A DNA stretch of 51,509 bases from the NCBI GenBank assembly GCA_052148715.1, contig JBKQHQ010000251.1, positions 1 to 51,509 on the forward strand. Reading direction: 5' to 3'. The first letter of the stretch is position 1, and each line of letters opens with the position of its first letter. This stretch comes from JBKQHQ01 sp052148715. Lineage in GTDB: Bacteria > Pseudomonadota > Alphaproteobacteria > Rhizobiales > Xanthobacteraceae. Positions 33,273-41,412 of this stretch are shown here, in pieces. Under the pieces are notes generated by a model. The model was given only the letters and a program-made list of their open reading frames with translations, was not told where the DNA came from and did not search any database. Position numbers and translations under genes: made by a program.

Positions 33273-34121
33273 ATGATCGGCAGCGATGGAGGACTGGAGG
33301 CCGTCACGGCACCTGGGCGCGTGAACGCGGCGACGGAGGAGCAGCGGCCGCTGCTCGAGGTCAGGGGCGTCACACTGCAATACAAGACCGAGCACCATCT
33401 CGTGACGGCCACCTATCGGGTAAGCTTCGATGTCTACGGCGCCGACCGGTTCGTGCTGCTCGGCCCATCGGGCTGCGGGAAATCGACGTTGCTCAAGGCC
33501 GTCGGCGGCTACATGGCGCCGACCGAAGGCGCCGTTCGGCTCAAAGGCGCGCCGATCCGCGGACCGGGCCCCGATCGGATCTTCGTCTTTCAGGAATTCG
33601 ACCAGCTGCTGCCTTGGAAGACCGTGAAGCAGAACGTGATGTTCGCACTCGAGTCTTCGCGCAAGCTGCGCGGCACGGCGGCCGAGGCGCAAGCCATGCG
33701 CTACATCGAGAAGGTCAATCTCACCAAGTTTGCCGATTCCTACCCGCACACGTTATCCGGTGGCATGAAGCAACGCGTCGCCATCGCCCGCGCCTTGGCG
33801 ATGGAGCCGGACGTTCTGCTCATGGACGAGCCGTTCGCCGCCTTGGATGCCCTGACCCGGCGCAAGATGCAGGACGAGCTGTTGCAGTTGTGGGCCGATA
33901 CGCGCTTCACCATGCTGTTCGTGACCCATTCCATTCCTGAAGCCGTCTTGATCGGCAATCGCATCGTGCTGCTGTCGCCGCATCCGGGACAGGTCAAAGG
34001 CGAGCTCAACAGCGACGGCGGCGACCCGACCGATGCCAACGGACGCAAGCTGTCGGACCGCATCCAGGACGTGCTGTTTGCAGACCGCATCGAGGAGCAG
34101 GAGATCGTTCCCCATGACTGA
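33273..34121 (+). CDS. ABC transporter ATP-binding protein (SsuB/TauB type)
   Basis: 282 residues. Walker A GPSGCGKST, Q-loop FVFQEFDQLLPWKTVKQNVMFAL, signature LSGGMKQRVAIARAL, Walker B LLMDEPFAALDALTRRKMQDEL and switch FVTHSIPEAVLIGNRIVLLS are all textbook for the nitrate/sulfonate/taurine importer class. The ATG at 33273 has GAGGAA about 11 nt upstream. It ends inside the start of the permease gene, overlapping by 8 bp. Divergent from the Tat-type binding protein, with which it likely forms one importer. Confidence 0.95.
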   Translation: MIGSDGGLEAVTAPGRVNAATEEQRPLLEVRGVTLQYKTEHHLVTATYRVSFDVYGADRFVLLGPSGCGKSTLLKAVGGYMAPTEGAVRLKGAPIRGPGPDRIFVFQEFDQLLPWKTVKQNVMFALESSRKLRGTAAEAQAMRYIEKVNLTKFADSYPHTLSGGMKQRVAIARALAMEPDVLLMDEPFAALDALTRRKMQDELLQLWADTRFTMLFVTHSIPEAVLIGNRIVLLSPHPGQVKGELNSDGGDPTDANGRKLSDRIQDVLFADRIEEQEIVPHD

Positions 34122-35016
34122 AGCCGACGCGTCCTCGGCGCGGGCAGCGCTTGCGGTTCCGCCGACCCGGCCCGAATACCTGCGCGATACCGTCGCCGAC
34201 CAAAACTTCGGCGTGGTGCAAAAGCCGTTGACGGTCTGGCAGCGGCTCGGCAATCAAGCTTGGCTGCGCAAGTCGCTCATACTTGCCGGTATCGCGCTGG
34301 CGTGGGAGCTCTACGCGCGGGAGCTCGACAATCCGCTGCTGGTGCCGACGTTCTCGGCGACCATGGAAGCCTTTTGGGACGGCGTGGCGAGCGGCGACAT
34401 TCTGCAGAAGGTGCTGAACTCGGTCCAGCTGTTGCTGCGCGGCTATGCCATCGGGCTCGCGCTCGCCATGGTCTTCACGACGCTTGCAATGATGTCGAGG
34501 CTCGGCAACGATCTCCTGGATACTCTGACCGCGGCCTTCAATCCGCTGCCCGCCATCGCGCTCTTGCCGCTTGCTCTCATCTGGTTCGGCTTGGGCGATC
34601 TCTCCATCATCTTCGTACTGGTGCATTCGGTGCTCTGGGCGGTGGCGCTCAATACGCATTCCGGCTTTCGGTCGGTATCGAATACGCTGCGCATGGTCGG
34701 GCGCAACTATGGCCTCACGGGCGTGCGCTTCATTGCACAAATCCTCGTCCCCGCGGCATTCCCCTCGATCCTGATCGGGCTCAAGATCGGCTGGGCATTC
34801 GCCTGGCGCACGTTGATCGCCGCCGAGCTGGTCTTCGGCGTTTCCTCCGGCAAGGGCGGCCTGGGCTGGTACATCTACGAGAGCAAGAACATGCTGGACA
34901 TTCCGGCCGTGTTCGCTGGCCTATTCACGGTTATCCTCATTGGGCTCATCGTCGAAAATTTGATCTTCCACACGATCGAGGCGGCGACGGTGCGCAAATG
35001 GGGAATGCAGCAATAG
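34114..35016 (+). CDS. ABC transporter permease (SsuC/TauC type)
   Basis: 300 residues, inner membrane, six or so hydrophobic segments after a polar head of about 50 residues. The EAA loop is visible as GFRSVSNTLRMVGRNYGLTGVRFIAQILVPAAFPSILIGLKIGWAFAWRTL (positions about 185-235 of the chain). GKGGLGWYIYESKN is typical of the family C-terminal region. The ATG at 34114 follows GGAGAT and overlaps the ATPase gene by 8 bp, so they are coupled. With the ATPase and a binding protein it makes a complete importer for a small organic acid or sulfonate-like compound. Confidence 0.94.
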   Translation: MTEADASSARAALAVPPTRPEYLRDTVADQNFGVVQKPLTVWQRLGNQAWLRKSLILAGIALAWELYARELDNPLLVPTFSATMEAFWDGVASGDILQKVLNSVQLLLRGYAIGLALAMVFTTLAMMSRLGNDLLDTLTAAFNPLPAIALLPLALIWFGLGDLSIIFVLVHSVLWAVALNTHSGFRSVSNTLRMVGRNYGLTGVRFIAQILVPAAFPSILIGLKIGWAFAWRTLIAAELVFGVSSGKGGLGWYIYESKNMLDIPAVFAGLFTVILIGLIVENLIFHTIEAATVRKWGMQQ

Positions 35017-35103
35017 GCGGCGGTCGAGCTATGTTGGTCGACCGACGCTGTTTGGATGCGCTGTAGGTTCCGCTTGCCACCAATCGAGAATTAGGGAGAT
35101 GAC

Positions 35104-35787
35104 ATGCGGCCATCGAGTGCACTCGCGGTCGGCCTCGCTGTTTTGTTCGGAGTCACCATGCAGCCTGCCCATGCGCAAAACGCGATCTATCTCGCAACTT
35201 ATGTCGAGGTCGTGCCGGCCTCGGTCGAGACGGGCAGGGCGCTCTTGCGGCAGTATGGCGAGGCGAGCCGCCGGGACGCCGGCAATCGGCGCTTCGAGCT
35301 GCTGCAGGAGATCGGCCGAGCGAACCGCTTCGTGCTCCTGGAGACGTGGAGCGACCAGAGCGCCCTCGACGCCCACAAGAAGGCCGCTCACACGGCGCAG
35401 TTTGGCGACCGCCTTGCCTCGATCCTCAGCAGCCCGAACGACGAGCGGGTCAACAACCCGCTCTATGTCGGCCCGGCGGACGCGGTGCGCGCGGCCGGCG
35501 CGGTCTATGCGGTGACGCATGTCGACGTCATTCCGCCGCGCAAGGACGACTGCGTGGCGCTGCTGCAAGAGATGAGCGAGGCAAGCCGCAAGGAGAGCGG
35601 CAACCAGACCTATGAGGTTTGGCAACAGTCGAACCGGTCGAACCATTTCACCGTTGCCGAAACCTGGAAGGACGGCGCGGCGCTCGATGCGCACCAGACG
35701 GCGGCCCATACGCGGCGATTCCGCGCGCAGCTCGCGCCCATGGCAGGGGCGCTTTACGACGAGCGTCTGTACCGATCCGTGCAATAA
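35104..35787 (+). CDS. Secreted protein with two antibiotic-biosynthesis-monooxygenase (ABM) domains
   Basis: 227 residues with a signal peptide ending near QPAHAQ. The mature chain is a tandem duplication: IYLATYVEVVPASVETGRALL...EASRRDAGNRRFELLQEI...FVLLETWSDQSALDAHKKAAHT, and then VYAVTHVDVIPPRKDDCVALL...EASRKESGNQTYEVWQQS...FTVAETWKDGAALDAHQTAAHT. Each half is one ABM-type dimeric alpha-beta-barrel unit; fused in tandem they would form the barrel in one chain. Most ABM proteins are cytoplasmic, so export is notable. The ATG at 35104 has GGGAGA. It follows the permease gene by 87 bp on the same strand. An enzymatic or ligand-binding role on the transported compound is inference. Confidence 0.85.
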   Translation: MRPSSALAVGLAVLFGVTMQPAHAQNAIYLATYVEVVPASVETGRALLRQYGEASRRDAGNRRFELLQEIGRANRFVLLETWSDQSALDAHKKAAHTAQFGDRLASILSSPNDERVNNPLYVGPADAVRAAGAVYAVTHVDVIPPRKDDCVALLQEMSEASRKESGNQTYEVWQQSNRSNHFTVAETWKDGAALDAHQTAAHTRRFRAQLAPMAGALYDERLYRSVQ

Positions 35788-35863
35788 CCCGCATGGCCGG
35801 GCCATCAATCTTCAGCGGCCTCGTCGCGGGACGGCCGCGCGAAGCACATGCGATCGGGCGGGC

Positions 35864-35899
35864 AAAAGACAAGAGGCCCTCGCGTCGGCGAGAGCCTCT
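35864..35899 (-). terminator. Rho-independent terminator
   Basis: On the minus strand the arms AGAGGCTCTCGC and GCGAGGGCCTCT pair with one mismatch around a 4-base loop (35872-35899) and are followed by TGTCTTTT (35864-35871). It lies 26 bp past the stop of the 187-residue secreted protein gene at 35926. Confidence 0.75.
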
Positions 35900-35925
35900 C
35901 CGGGAAAGCGGCGGCAGCCGCTATG

Positions 35926-36489
35926 TCACTTGGTCGGCAGCTTCGGTGTCGTGACCGACCCGATGCGAGCTTCCTTGAGCTCTTGCGGCGTTGTCGGGTT
36001 CAGGGTGCCAGCACTTTTGCGCGTGACCTGTGATCCATATTCCCCGACCATCGTCTCCTTGACGGTGGTGCGCACTGAGAATCCGGAGATTTCGGCAGGA
36101 CCCTGGACCGGCGCGCCGGTCCGGCTCCAGGTGAGATTGGGAATTCCCTCGATGTCGACCGGCGCGACGACGGCGCGGCCGCCGCGGTAGGGCGTCACGC
36201 CGTTGGTCGACGTCGAGAAGGTCCAGCCGGCGGGCTGCTTCTCGGAGCCGGGAACCATTCCCATGAAGTTGAAGATCGTGAAAAAGTCCGGGTTCGGCTC
36301 CTTGCCTTGACTTTCGACCTGGATGGTTTCGTCGACCTTGATCTTGAAATGATAGGTCACGGTCCCGTCTGCCTCGGGGGTGATGCTCTCGAGCGTGGGC
36401 TGGATCGCCAAAGCCGGAGTGACCGTCGCGCAAAGCGCAATGGCCGCGGCGGCAAGACCGATCCGGCCCAATGAACTGAGGCTCGTCAT
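35926..36489 (-). CDS. Secreted protein of unknown function
   Basis: 187 residues. A signal peptide ends at TPALAI. The mature chain starts LESITPEADGTVTYHFKIKVDE, which reads like a beta-sandwich domain, and continues with NPDFFTIFNFMGMVPGSEKQPAGWTFSTS and SGFSVRTTVKETMVGEYGSQVTR. No motif I can tie to a function; similar proteins in other bacteria are PEP-CTERM-like or extracellular beta proteins, but no sorting motif is present here. The ATG at 36489 has GAGAGGAT. It is followed by its own terminator. Confidence 0.78.
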   Translation of the reverse strand: MTSLSSLGRIGLAAAAIALCATVTPALAIQPTLESITPEADGTVTYHFKIKVDETIQVESQGKEPNPDFFTIFNFMGMVPGSEKQPAGWTFSTSTNGVTPYRGGRAVVAPVDIEGIPNLTWSRTGAPVQGPAEISGFSVRTTVKETMVGEYGSQVTRKSAGTLNPTTPQELKEARIGSVTTPKLPTK

Positions 36490-36680
36490 GGATTATCCTC
36501 TCGATGATTAAAATTCTTCGTGTTCGGCGGTAGCTATCTAGGAGCTCGAAACAGTTCTGCAAATAAATTAGCGCCTATAAGGATCGGGCCATTTTCCTAT
36601 TGCTTTTATATGGCCGGGGCGCCACGGCAACGGACGACAATGAGCGAAGTGTTCGGACCAAGCGAGACGTTCCGTCGCTA

Positions 36681-36783
36681 GAGCATGTTCCAGTGAATTT
36701 GATGCACCGACTTACTTCACCTCTCCCCGCAGGCGGGGAGAGGTGAAGTGGTGTCGTTGCGTCGATGTCACCGGAACATGCTT
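36681..36783. repeat. Composite palindromic repeat element
   Basis: A hairpin with perfect 16-bp arms CTTCACCTCTCCCCGC (36715-36730) and its complement (36733-36748) is flanked by inverted copies of the 11-mer GAGCATGTTCC (36681-36691) and GGAACATGCTT (36773-36783, one mismatch). The stem core is shared with 13536-13567 and the outer motif with 11736, 12580 and 43718. The whole element fills much of the 293 bp gap between two minus-strand genes. No gene was seen inside. Confidence 0.65.
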
Positions 36784-37328
36784 TAGGGCGCAGGTCCGGT
36801 GCCCGACGGCGTCCGAAGCACGATCCACACCGTCATGTCCCACGCATTGCGGATGCCGGCGAGAAGCAGGGTCAACAGCGCGGCGGCGATCAGATTGGCA
36901 CTTGCGGCGGACTGCACGAGCAGCAGAACCGCCGATACCAACACGAGTACATGTCCGAGCGTCGGGATCAGCGCGTAGAACATCCGGTCGATCAAATCCA
37001 CGTTGAAGCTGTGGCGAATGATGATCTGGACCAATATTCTTCCGCAATAGATCGAGCCCGCCAGCCCGCCGGCTCCCAGCAGGCCGCCGAGGCTCCGCCA
37101 GCTATGGCTCGGAATGGTGACCACCAAGGACGTGAACAGAACTGACGTGAAGTGCACCACGGTCGGCGTAATGAACGCCTTCATCGGGGCGCGGTGCTCT
37201 TCCTTGAAGATGCTCGAGCCGATCGAGGCCGCGACGAACGTCAGGCCGACCAGCGTCGCCGCCGCCGTGCCGGCGAGAACATAGAAATCGTGCCAATCGT
37301 GAAGCAGCCCCGCGAGCGGACCCGGCAT
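36783..37328 (-). CDS. Multi-pass membrane protein of unknown function
   Basis: 181 residues with about four to five hydrophobic segments: FYVLAGTAAATLVGLTFVAAS, PTVVHFTSVLFTSLVVTI, GGLLGAGGLAGSIYCGRILV, IPTLGHVLVLVSAVLLLVQ and NLIAAALLTLLLAGI. It has a short N-terminal head with HDWHDFYVLAG. The family is not one I can name, though similar short polytopic proteins occur widely in Rhizobiales. Start at ATG 37328. The multicopper oxidase gene lies 28 bp upstream on the same strand, so they may be co-transcribed. Confidence 0.8.
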   Translation of the reverse strand: MPGPLAGLLHDWHDFYVLAGTAAATLVGLTFVAASIGSSIFKEEHRAPMKAFITPTVVHFTSVLFTSLVVTIPSHSWRSLGGLLGAGGLAGSIYCGRILVQIIIRHSFNVDLIDRMFYALIPTLGHVLVLVSAVLLLVQSAASANLIAAALLTLLLAGIRNAWDMTVWIVLRTPSGTGPAP

Positions 37329-37356
37329 ATCGATCTACCTGCAATAACCCGATCGC

Positions 37357-38811
37357 TCAGGCGTAGTTGAAGAGCGCCATGAATCCGAAATCCATATGTA
37401 GCTGCTGGTGACAGTGGAAGAGCGTCGGCCCGGGATTATCGGCCACGAAGTCGAATTCGAGCTCCTGGAAACCGCCCAGCATCACCACATCTTTGATCAC
37501 GCCCCCGGTCGGCTTGCCGCCGATGCGCGTCAGCTCGAAGCTGTGCCGGTGCAGGTGCAGCGGGTGGATGTCGTCGCTGGCGTTGCGGAATTTCAGGCGG
37601 TAGCGGCGTCCGGCCTGCACCGTATACACCGGCTTCATGGTATCCATCGAGAAGGCTTCGCCGTTGAGGGTCCACTGATTGAAGCCATTGAGCGCGGCGT
37701 TGCGCTTGACCACGGTGATCTCGATCGTCTCGTCGGGCGAGGCCGGGGCAGCATTGGCGATGCCGAATCGCGCGTAGTCCCAGCGGAACGGTTTCGGCTT
37801 GCTCCATTGCGGCTTGCCCTTCTGGTCCGCGTATTCGACGACGATACCCATCCCATGCCGCCGGTCGTCGTCGCTGAGATCGCCCAGCACCCACACGCCG
37901 GGGTGATTCATCTGGACGAGCGCCGAGACGCGCTCGGCGTTGCCGAGCCAGAGCACCGGCACGTCCGCCGGCGTCGGCACGGAATTGCCGTCGAGCGCCA
38001 CGACGCGGAAGACGTGGCCGGGCAGCGCGAGACTGCGCGTCTCCGTCGCGCTCGCATTGAGCACATGGAGCAAGATCCGCTCCCCCCGCTTGACGCGGAT
38101 GGGCTCGCCATGACCAAGCATTCGGCCGTTGATGGCGAACAGGTCGTAGCCCACCTCGAAGCCCTTGGTTTTTTCGGGCGCTTCCTCGTCGGCCGCCTTC
38201 CCCATCTGTTGCAGCTCGGCAAGGGGCGCGCCGGCGAGCGCGTCGATCGCCATGTCGCCGCCGCGGCTGAAGGTCGGCGCGAACTCCTTCAACACCAGAA
38301 AGACTTCGCGGTCATAGGCGCCGGGATTGTCCTTCGGCTCGATGTAGACTGCTCCGGCCTGGCCGGTGTAAGTGCCGCGGTTCAGATCGCCCCCGGCCGC
38401 CACATGCGTGTGATAAAATCGCAGGCCCGAGGGTTTCGGCACGAACGCGATCCGGAGCATCCCGTGCGCCGGCGCGAACGGCGAGCCTTCCTCGGCGGCG
38501 CCGTCCACGTCGCTCGGGATCATCTGCCCGTGCCAATGGACCAGCTCCGGCGTGTCGGTGTCGTTGTGAATATCGACGACGACCCGCTGCCCTTCCTTGA
38601 GCCGCAGCAGCGGTCCCGGAAACTGGCCGTTATAGAGGGTGGTGGAGACGATGTGGTCCGGCGCCAGCTCGACCAACCCGGTCCCGATGCGCAACGTGTA
38701 GTCCGCCTTCTCGGCAGCGGCGTCGCCGGCCGCCCGGACGGGGCGCGGCACCGCGCCGATCAGCGGCACCAGTCCGGCGACCTTGAGCAGGGAGCGGCGA
38801 TCGATCATCAT
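37357..38811 (-). CDS. Multicopper oxidase, Tat-exported
   Basis: 484 residues. The N-terminus has a twin-arginine signal (MIDRRSLLKVAGLVPLIG). All copper sites are present: HWHG and HTHVA for the first two His pairs, and HPLHLHRHSF and HCHQQLHMDFGFM for the type 1 and trinuclear centres. Between them is a normal three-cupredoxin chain. The axial type 1 ligand is Met in FGFM. Substrates may be phenols, metal ions such as Cu(I) or Mn(II), or aromatic compounds taken up here. The ATG at 38811 (or 38808) has GGGAGGATTTG. The frame is open upstream for 74 codons, but these lack a leader. Confidence 0.93.
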   Translation of the reverse strand: MMIDRRSLLKVAGLVPLIGAVPRPVRAAGDAAAEKADYTLRIGTGLVELAPDHIVSTTLYNGQFPGPLLRLKEGQRVVVDIHNDTDTPELVHWHGQMIPSDVDGAAEEGSPFAPAHGMLRIAFVPKPSGLRFYHTHVAAGGDLNRGTYTGQAGAVYIEPKDNPGAYDREVFLVLKEFAPTFSRGGDMAIDALAGAPLAELQQMGKAADEEAPEKTKGFEVGYDLFAINGRMLGHGEPIRVKRGERILLHVLNASATETRSLALPGHVFRVVALDGNSVPTPADVPVLWLGNAERVSALVQMNHPGVWVLGDLSDDDRRHGMGIVVEYADQKGKPQWSKPKPFRWDYARFGIANAAPASPDETIEITVVKRNAALNGFNQWTLNGEAFSMDTMKPVYTVQAGRRYRLKFRNASDDIHPLHLHRHSFELTRIGGKPTGGVIKDVVMLGGFQELEFDFVADNPGPTLFHCHQQLHMDFGFMALFNYA

Positions 38812-39012
38812 GGCTGCAAATCCTCCCGCCGATGCAGATAGAAGGCCATTGACTTCATCGCCGGCGGCCCACCCCTGATCACAAATCAAACAAGCTCTCG
38901 AGCCGCCCTTTAATGGCGACTCTAAGCGACAGCGTTGTTTCGCGCCATTGTCGGCTCGGCATTGTCGCTCCTTGCATCGTGAAGCTAAGGCCGCCGCACG
39001 GGCCGCGTGTGC

Positions 39013-39031
39013 GCAACCGATTTGCGGTTGC
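39013..39031. promoter_or_regulatory. GCAACCG / CGGTTGC inverted repeat upstream of the porin
   Basis: Two perfect 7-bp arms with a 5-bp spacer lie in the 362 bp gap between the oxidase and porin genes. It could be an operator or a small hairpin; no partner factor is known. Confidence 0.35.
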
Positions 39032-39086
39032 AATCGCGTGAGTGAATTAGCTGTGGATGTCGTTTTTTTATTACTGCATCGAATCG

Positions 39087-39100
39087 GGTATTTGAATACC
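39087..39100. promoter_or_regulatory. GGTATT-TG-AATACC palindrome upstream of the porin
   Basis: Perfect 6-2-6 palindrome in the AT-rich stretch about 75 bp before the porin ATG, next to a T7 tract (39063-39069). Its position fits an operator overlapping the promoter. Nothing else in the gap looks like a gene. Confidence 0.45.
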
Positions 39101-39173
39101 TATACATTTAACACCCGTTCTGGGTCATCCATCTCTGCGTCATCTATCGACGTCCAGTCTCAGGAGGGCGATC

Positions 39174-40076
39174 ATGAAGAAGCTGCTGCTTGGAACGGGC
39201 ATGTCCGTCGCGATGGTGATGGGCGCCGCGGCTGCCGATTTGCCGTCTGCTCCACAGCCGGTCTTCACCAAGGCCCCGCCGCCTCCCGTCGCGAGCTGGG
39301 GCGGTTTCTATGTCGGACTTAACGCTGGTTACGTCGACCCGTCGGGTTCGCTGGTGGACACTGACGCTACCATCCTTTCGACCTCCACGTTTCCCCCGAA
39401 CGCAACGGCTCTGGCTCTCGGAGCTACTTCTGAGATCGGCAAAGGCAGCGGCGCTTTCATCGGCGGTGCGCAAGCGGGCTGGAATTACGTAGCCTCGCCA
39501 ATTCTCCTCCTCGGCGTTGAGACGGACATCCAAGGGAGCGCTCTTCGCGAGAATGGAAGCGTGTCCAGCTTATCTCAGGTCGCCGGAGGAGGAGCATCTG
39601 CCGTTTGGCAAACCCAGATCACGGCGTCCCGCAGCCTCGACTACCTCGGAACATTGCGCGGACGCATCGGCGCGACGTTCACCCCCGGCTGGCTACTTTA
39701 TGTGACCGGTGGCTTGGCTTACGGGGGTGTCAATTCAAATACCACGATCACCGAAGGAGGCGTCACCGGCCTTCCGCCGGCCGCGACCGTTGCAGGTTCT
39801 TTCTCCGGGACCCGTGTTGGCTACGCGGTAGGGGGCGGCGCGGAATGGAAGCTTCTTTCCAATTGGAGCGCCAAATTGGAGTACCTCTATTACGATCTGG
39901 GCTCGGTGACGTATTCGAATGGCACCCTTGCATACAACATGGGTCCGACCCCATTTCCTGGCCTTGAAATCGCATCGATCGCTTCGAGTTCGTCGACCCG
40001 CTTCAACGGCCAGATTTTCCGCGCGGGCCTGAATTACAAGTTTGATTGGGGCGGGCCCGTCGCCGCCAGATATTGA
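39174..40076 (+). CDS. Outer-membrane beta-barrel protein (Omp25/opacity type)
   Basis: 300 residues with a signal peptide (MKKLLLGTGMSVAMVMGAAAADLP) and a Pro-rich linker (FTKAPPPPVASWGGFYVGLNAG). The rest is a porin-like beta barrel with alternating hydrophobic and polar strands: GGAQAGWNYV, LLGVETDIQGS, YLGTLRGRIGATFTPGWLLYVTGGLAYGGV, VGGGAEWKLLSNWSAKLEYLYYDLGSV, and a final strand IFRAGLNYKFDWGGPVAARY ending with an aromatic residue, as outer-membrane proteins do. The ATG at 39174 has TCAGGAGG. Upstream palindromes at 39013 and 39087 may control it. Confidence 0.92.
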   Translation: MKKLLLGTGMSVAMVMGAAAADLPSAPQPVFTKAPPPPVASWGGFYVGLNAGYVDPSGSLVDTDATILSTSTFPPNATALALGATSEIGKGSGAFIGGAQAGWNYVASPILLLGVETDIQGSALRENGSVSSLSQVAGGGASAVWQTQITASRSLDYLGTLRGRIGATFTPGWLLYVTGGLAYGGVNSNTTITEGGVTGLPPAATVAGSFSGTRVGYAVGGGAEWKLLSNWSAKLEYLYYDLGSVTYSNGTLAYNMGPTPFPGLEIASIASSSSTRFNGQIFRAGLNYKFDWGGPVAARY

Positions 40077-40152
40077 TCGCCGAAACTTTGGTGTCTTCAC
40101 TTCAGTGGTTGGTGCCCGATTCAGAAACAAACGCCGTTTGGTCGAGCCGAGA

Positions 40153-41025
40153 TTATTGGGATTTGCCGTTGGTGGCCCGTCCCGGCGTCGCAACCGAGAT
40201 GAACTTCGTTGCTTGCAGCACGCCGAGGCCGAACGGCGTCGGGATTGAGACGCGGAAAGGCGCCAAAATGCGCGTGTTGGCGATCGGCGCCAGCCAAACC
40301 TCCATCTCCTTGAGTTGCGCCAGGTATTTGATCGCCGCCCGCCCCGGGTTGTAGCCCGCAATGGGGACGAAATACATCGCGCAGACGACGGCCGGCCCTT
40401 GGTAGCCTTCCTCCGCCTGGACGCTTTCCATGCGCTTGAACTCGCGCCGCACCTCAAAACGCATGAGGCCCTCGAAGATCGCCGTCGCGCCATGGCAGGC
40501 CTGCGGACCGACCGGATCGCCGGTTCCGTCGACGCGGACGAGCGACGCGGTCAGCGGATCAGTGACCCCATGATAATGGGCGTCGGTAAGCGGCACGCGG
40601 TCTGGGCTCGGCGGCTGGGGCGGGGTGACCTGCTTCACCGTGCCTGCGCCAAAGGCGATGTTGATCCGGTCGGGATTGCCGCCGTTGGTGATGGTGACCT
40701 CATAGCCCGCCGTGACGGGGCGGCCGCCGACCACTGAACCCGACGCGCCGCCGACGCCTTTCCCGCTGCTGAAAAGCCGCACGACACCCGCGGTGCTGCC
40801 GTTCACGCCGATCTGGTATTGATCGTCGCCGATCGCGACGAACGATGATCCCGTACCGATGGGAATGCCGGACAAGCTCGCCGTGTACCAGGCCTTGAGC
40901 TGCCCCTGGGCGTGCGCCCGATCGACCACGCCGAAGATGAACGTCACCGCCGCGCCTGCTGCCGCGACGGCGCGAAGCGCGAGGCGGAATGAAATCACGA
41001 ACGAAGCCATTCTTTCCACATCCAT
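40153..41025 (-). CDS. Secreted DUF3108 domain protein
   Basis: 290 residues. A signal peptide (FRLALRAVAAAGAAVTFIFG... with cleavage near AHAQ) leads into GQLKAWYTASLSGIPIGTGS, the usual DUF3108 beginning. The chain then has VVGGRPVTAGYEVTITNGG, a loop with CHGATAIFEGLMRFEVRREFKR and a C-terminal KEMEVWLAPIANTRILAPFRVSIPTPFGLGVLQATKF, all typical. Function is not established; it is a beta-rich envelope protein. Three starts are possible: ATG 41049, 41025 or 41010. 41025 is a compromise and the middle choice lacks a clear ribosome site; 41010 has GGAAAGA very close. Confidence 0.85.
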   Translation of the reverse strand: MDVERMASFVISFRLALRAVAAAGAAVTFIFGVVDRAHAQGQLKAWYTASLSGIPIGTGSSFVAIGDDQYQIGVNGSTAGVVRLFSSGKGVGGASGSVVGGRPVTAGYEVTITNGGNPDRINIAFGAGTVKQVTPPQPPSPDRVPLTDAHYHGVTDPLTASLVRVDGTGDPVGPQACHGATAIFEGLMRFEVRREFKRMESVQAEEGYQGPAVVCAMYFVPIAGYNPGRAAIKYLAQLKEMEVWLAPIANTRILAPFRVSIPTPFGLGVLQATKFISVATPGRATNGKSQ

Positions 41026-41412
41026 GAACGCCGACCGGTAGAAAGGCATTGCCCCGAAGCACGGGCGCGAGCGCCTATATTGCGCGTCACTCCGGCGACC
41101 CCGCCATGCGAAGAGCACGTCCCTGCCTGTGACATGCAAGGCACCGCGGCATCGGGCCTTGGCGCCCGCGGGTGAGGTGTGGCGGCAAGATACGCGAGCG
41201 GTATTTTTTTTCGGCAAGAAACCGGCGTCCTGTCCCCAGAATCTTTCTGACGACCGCGCGTGCTGAAGGCCGGCGTCGCTAGCCGTCAGATTAGCAGTCG
41301 GGAACGGCGAACACCGCGGCCAGGCACAAAGAGGACTTCGGGACAATGGCTTCCGCGACGCCACGGATGGTGTAGGCCAGCATCATCACTACGTCCGGTG
41401 AGCAATTGGCTG
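41026..41412. other. Intergenic region without a recognised gene
   Basis: 387 bp between two minus-strand secreted-protein genes. It has a T8 tract at 41203-41210, and reading frames are short and inconsistent. Stretch 41340-41395 gives one short plus frame with HHHYV-like residues, too short to support as a gene. Confidence 0.5.
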
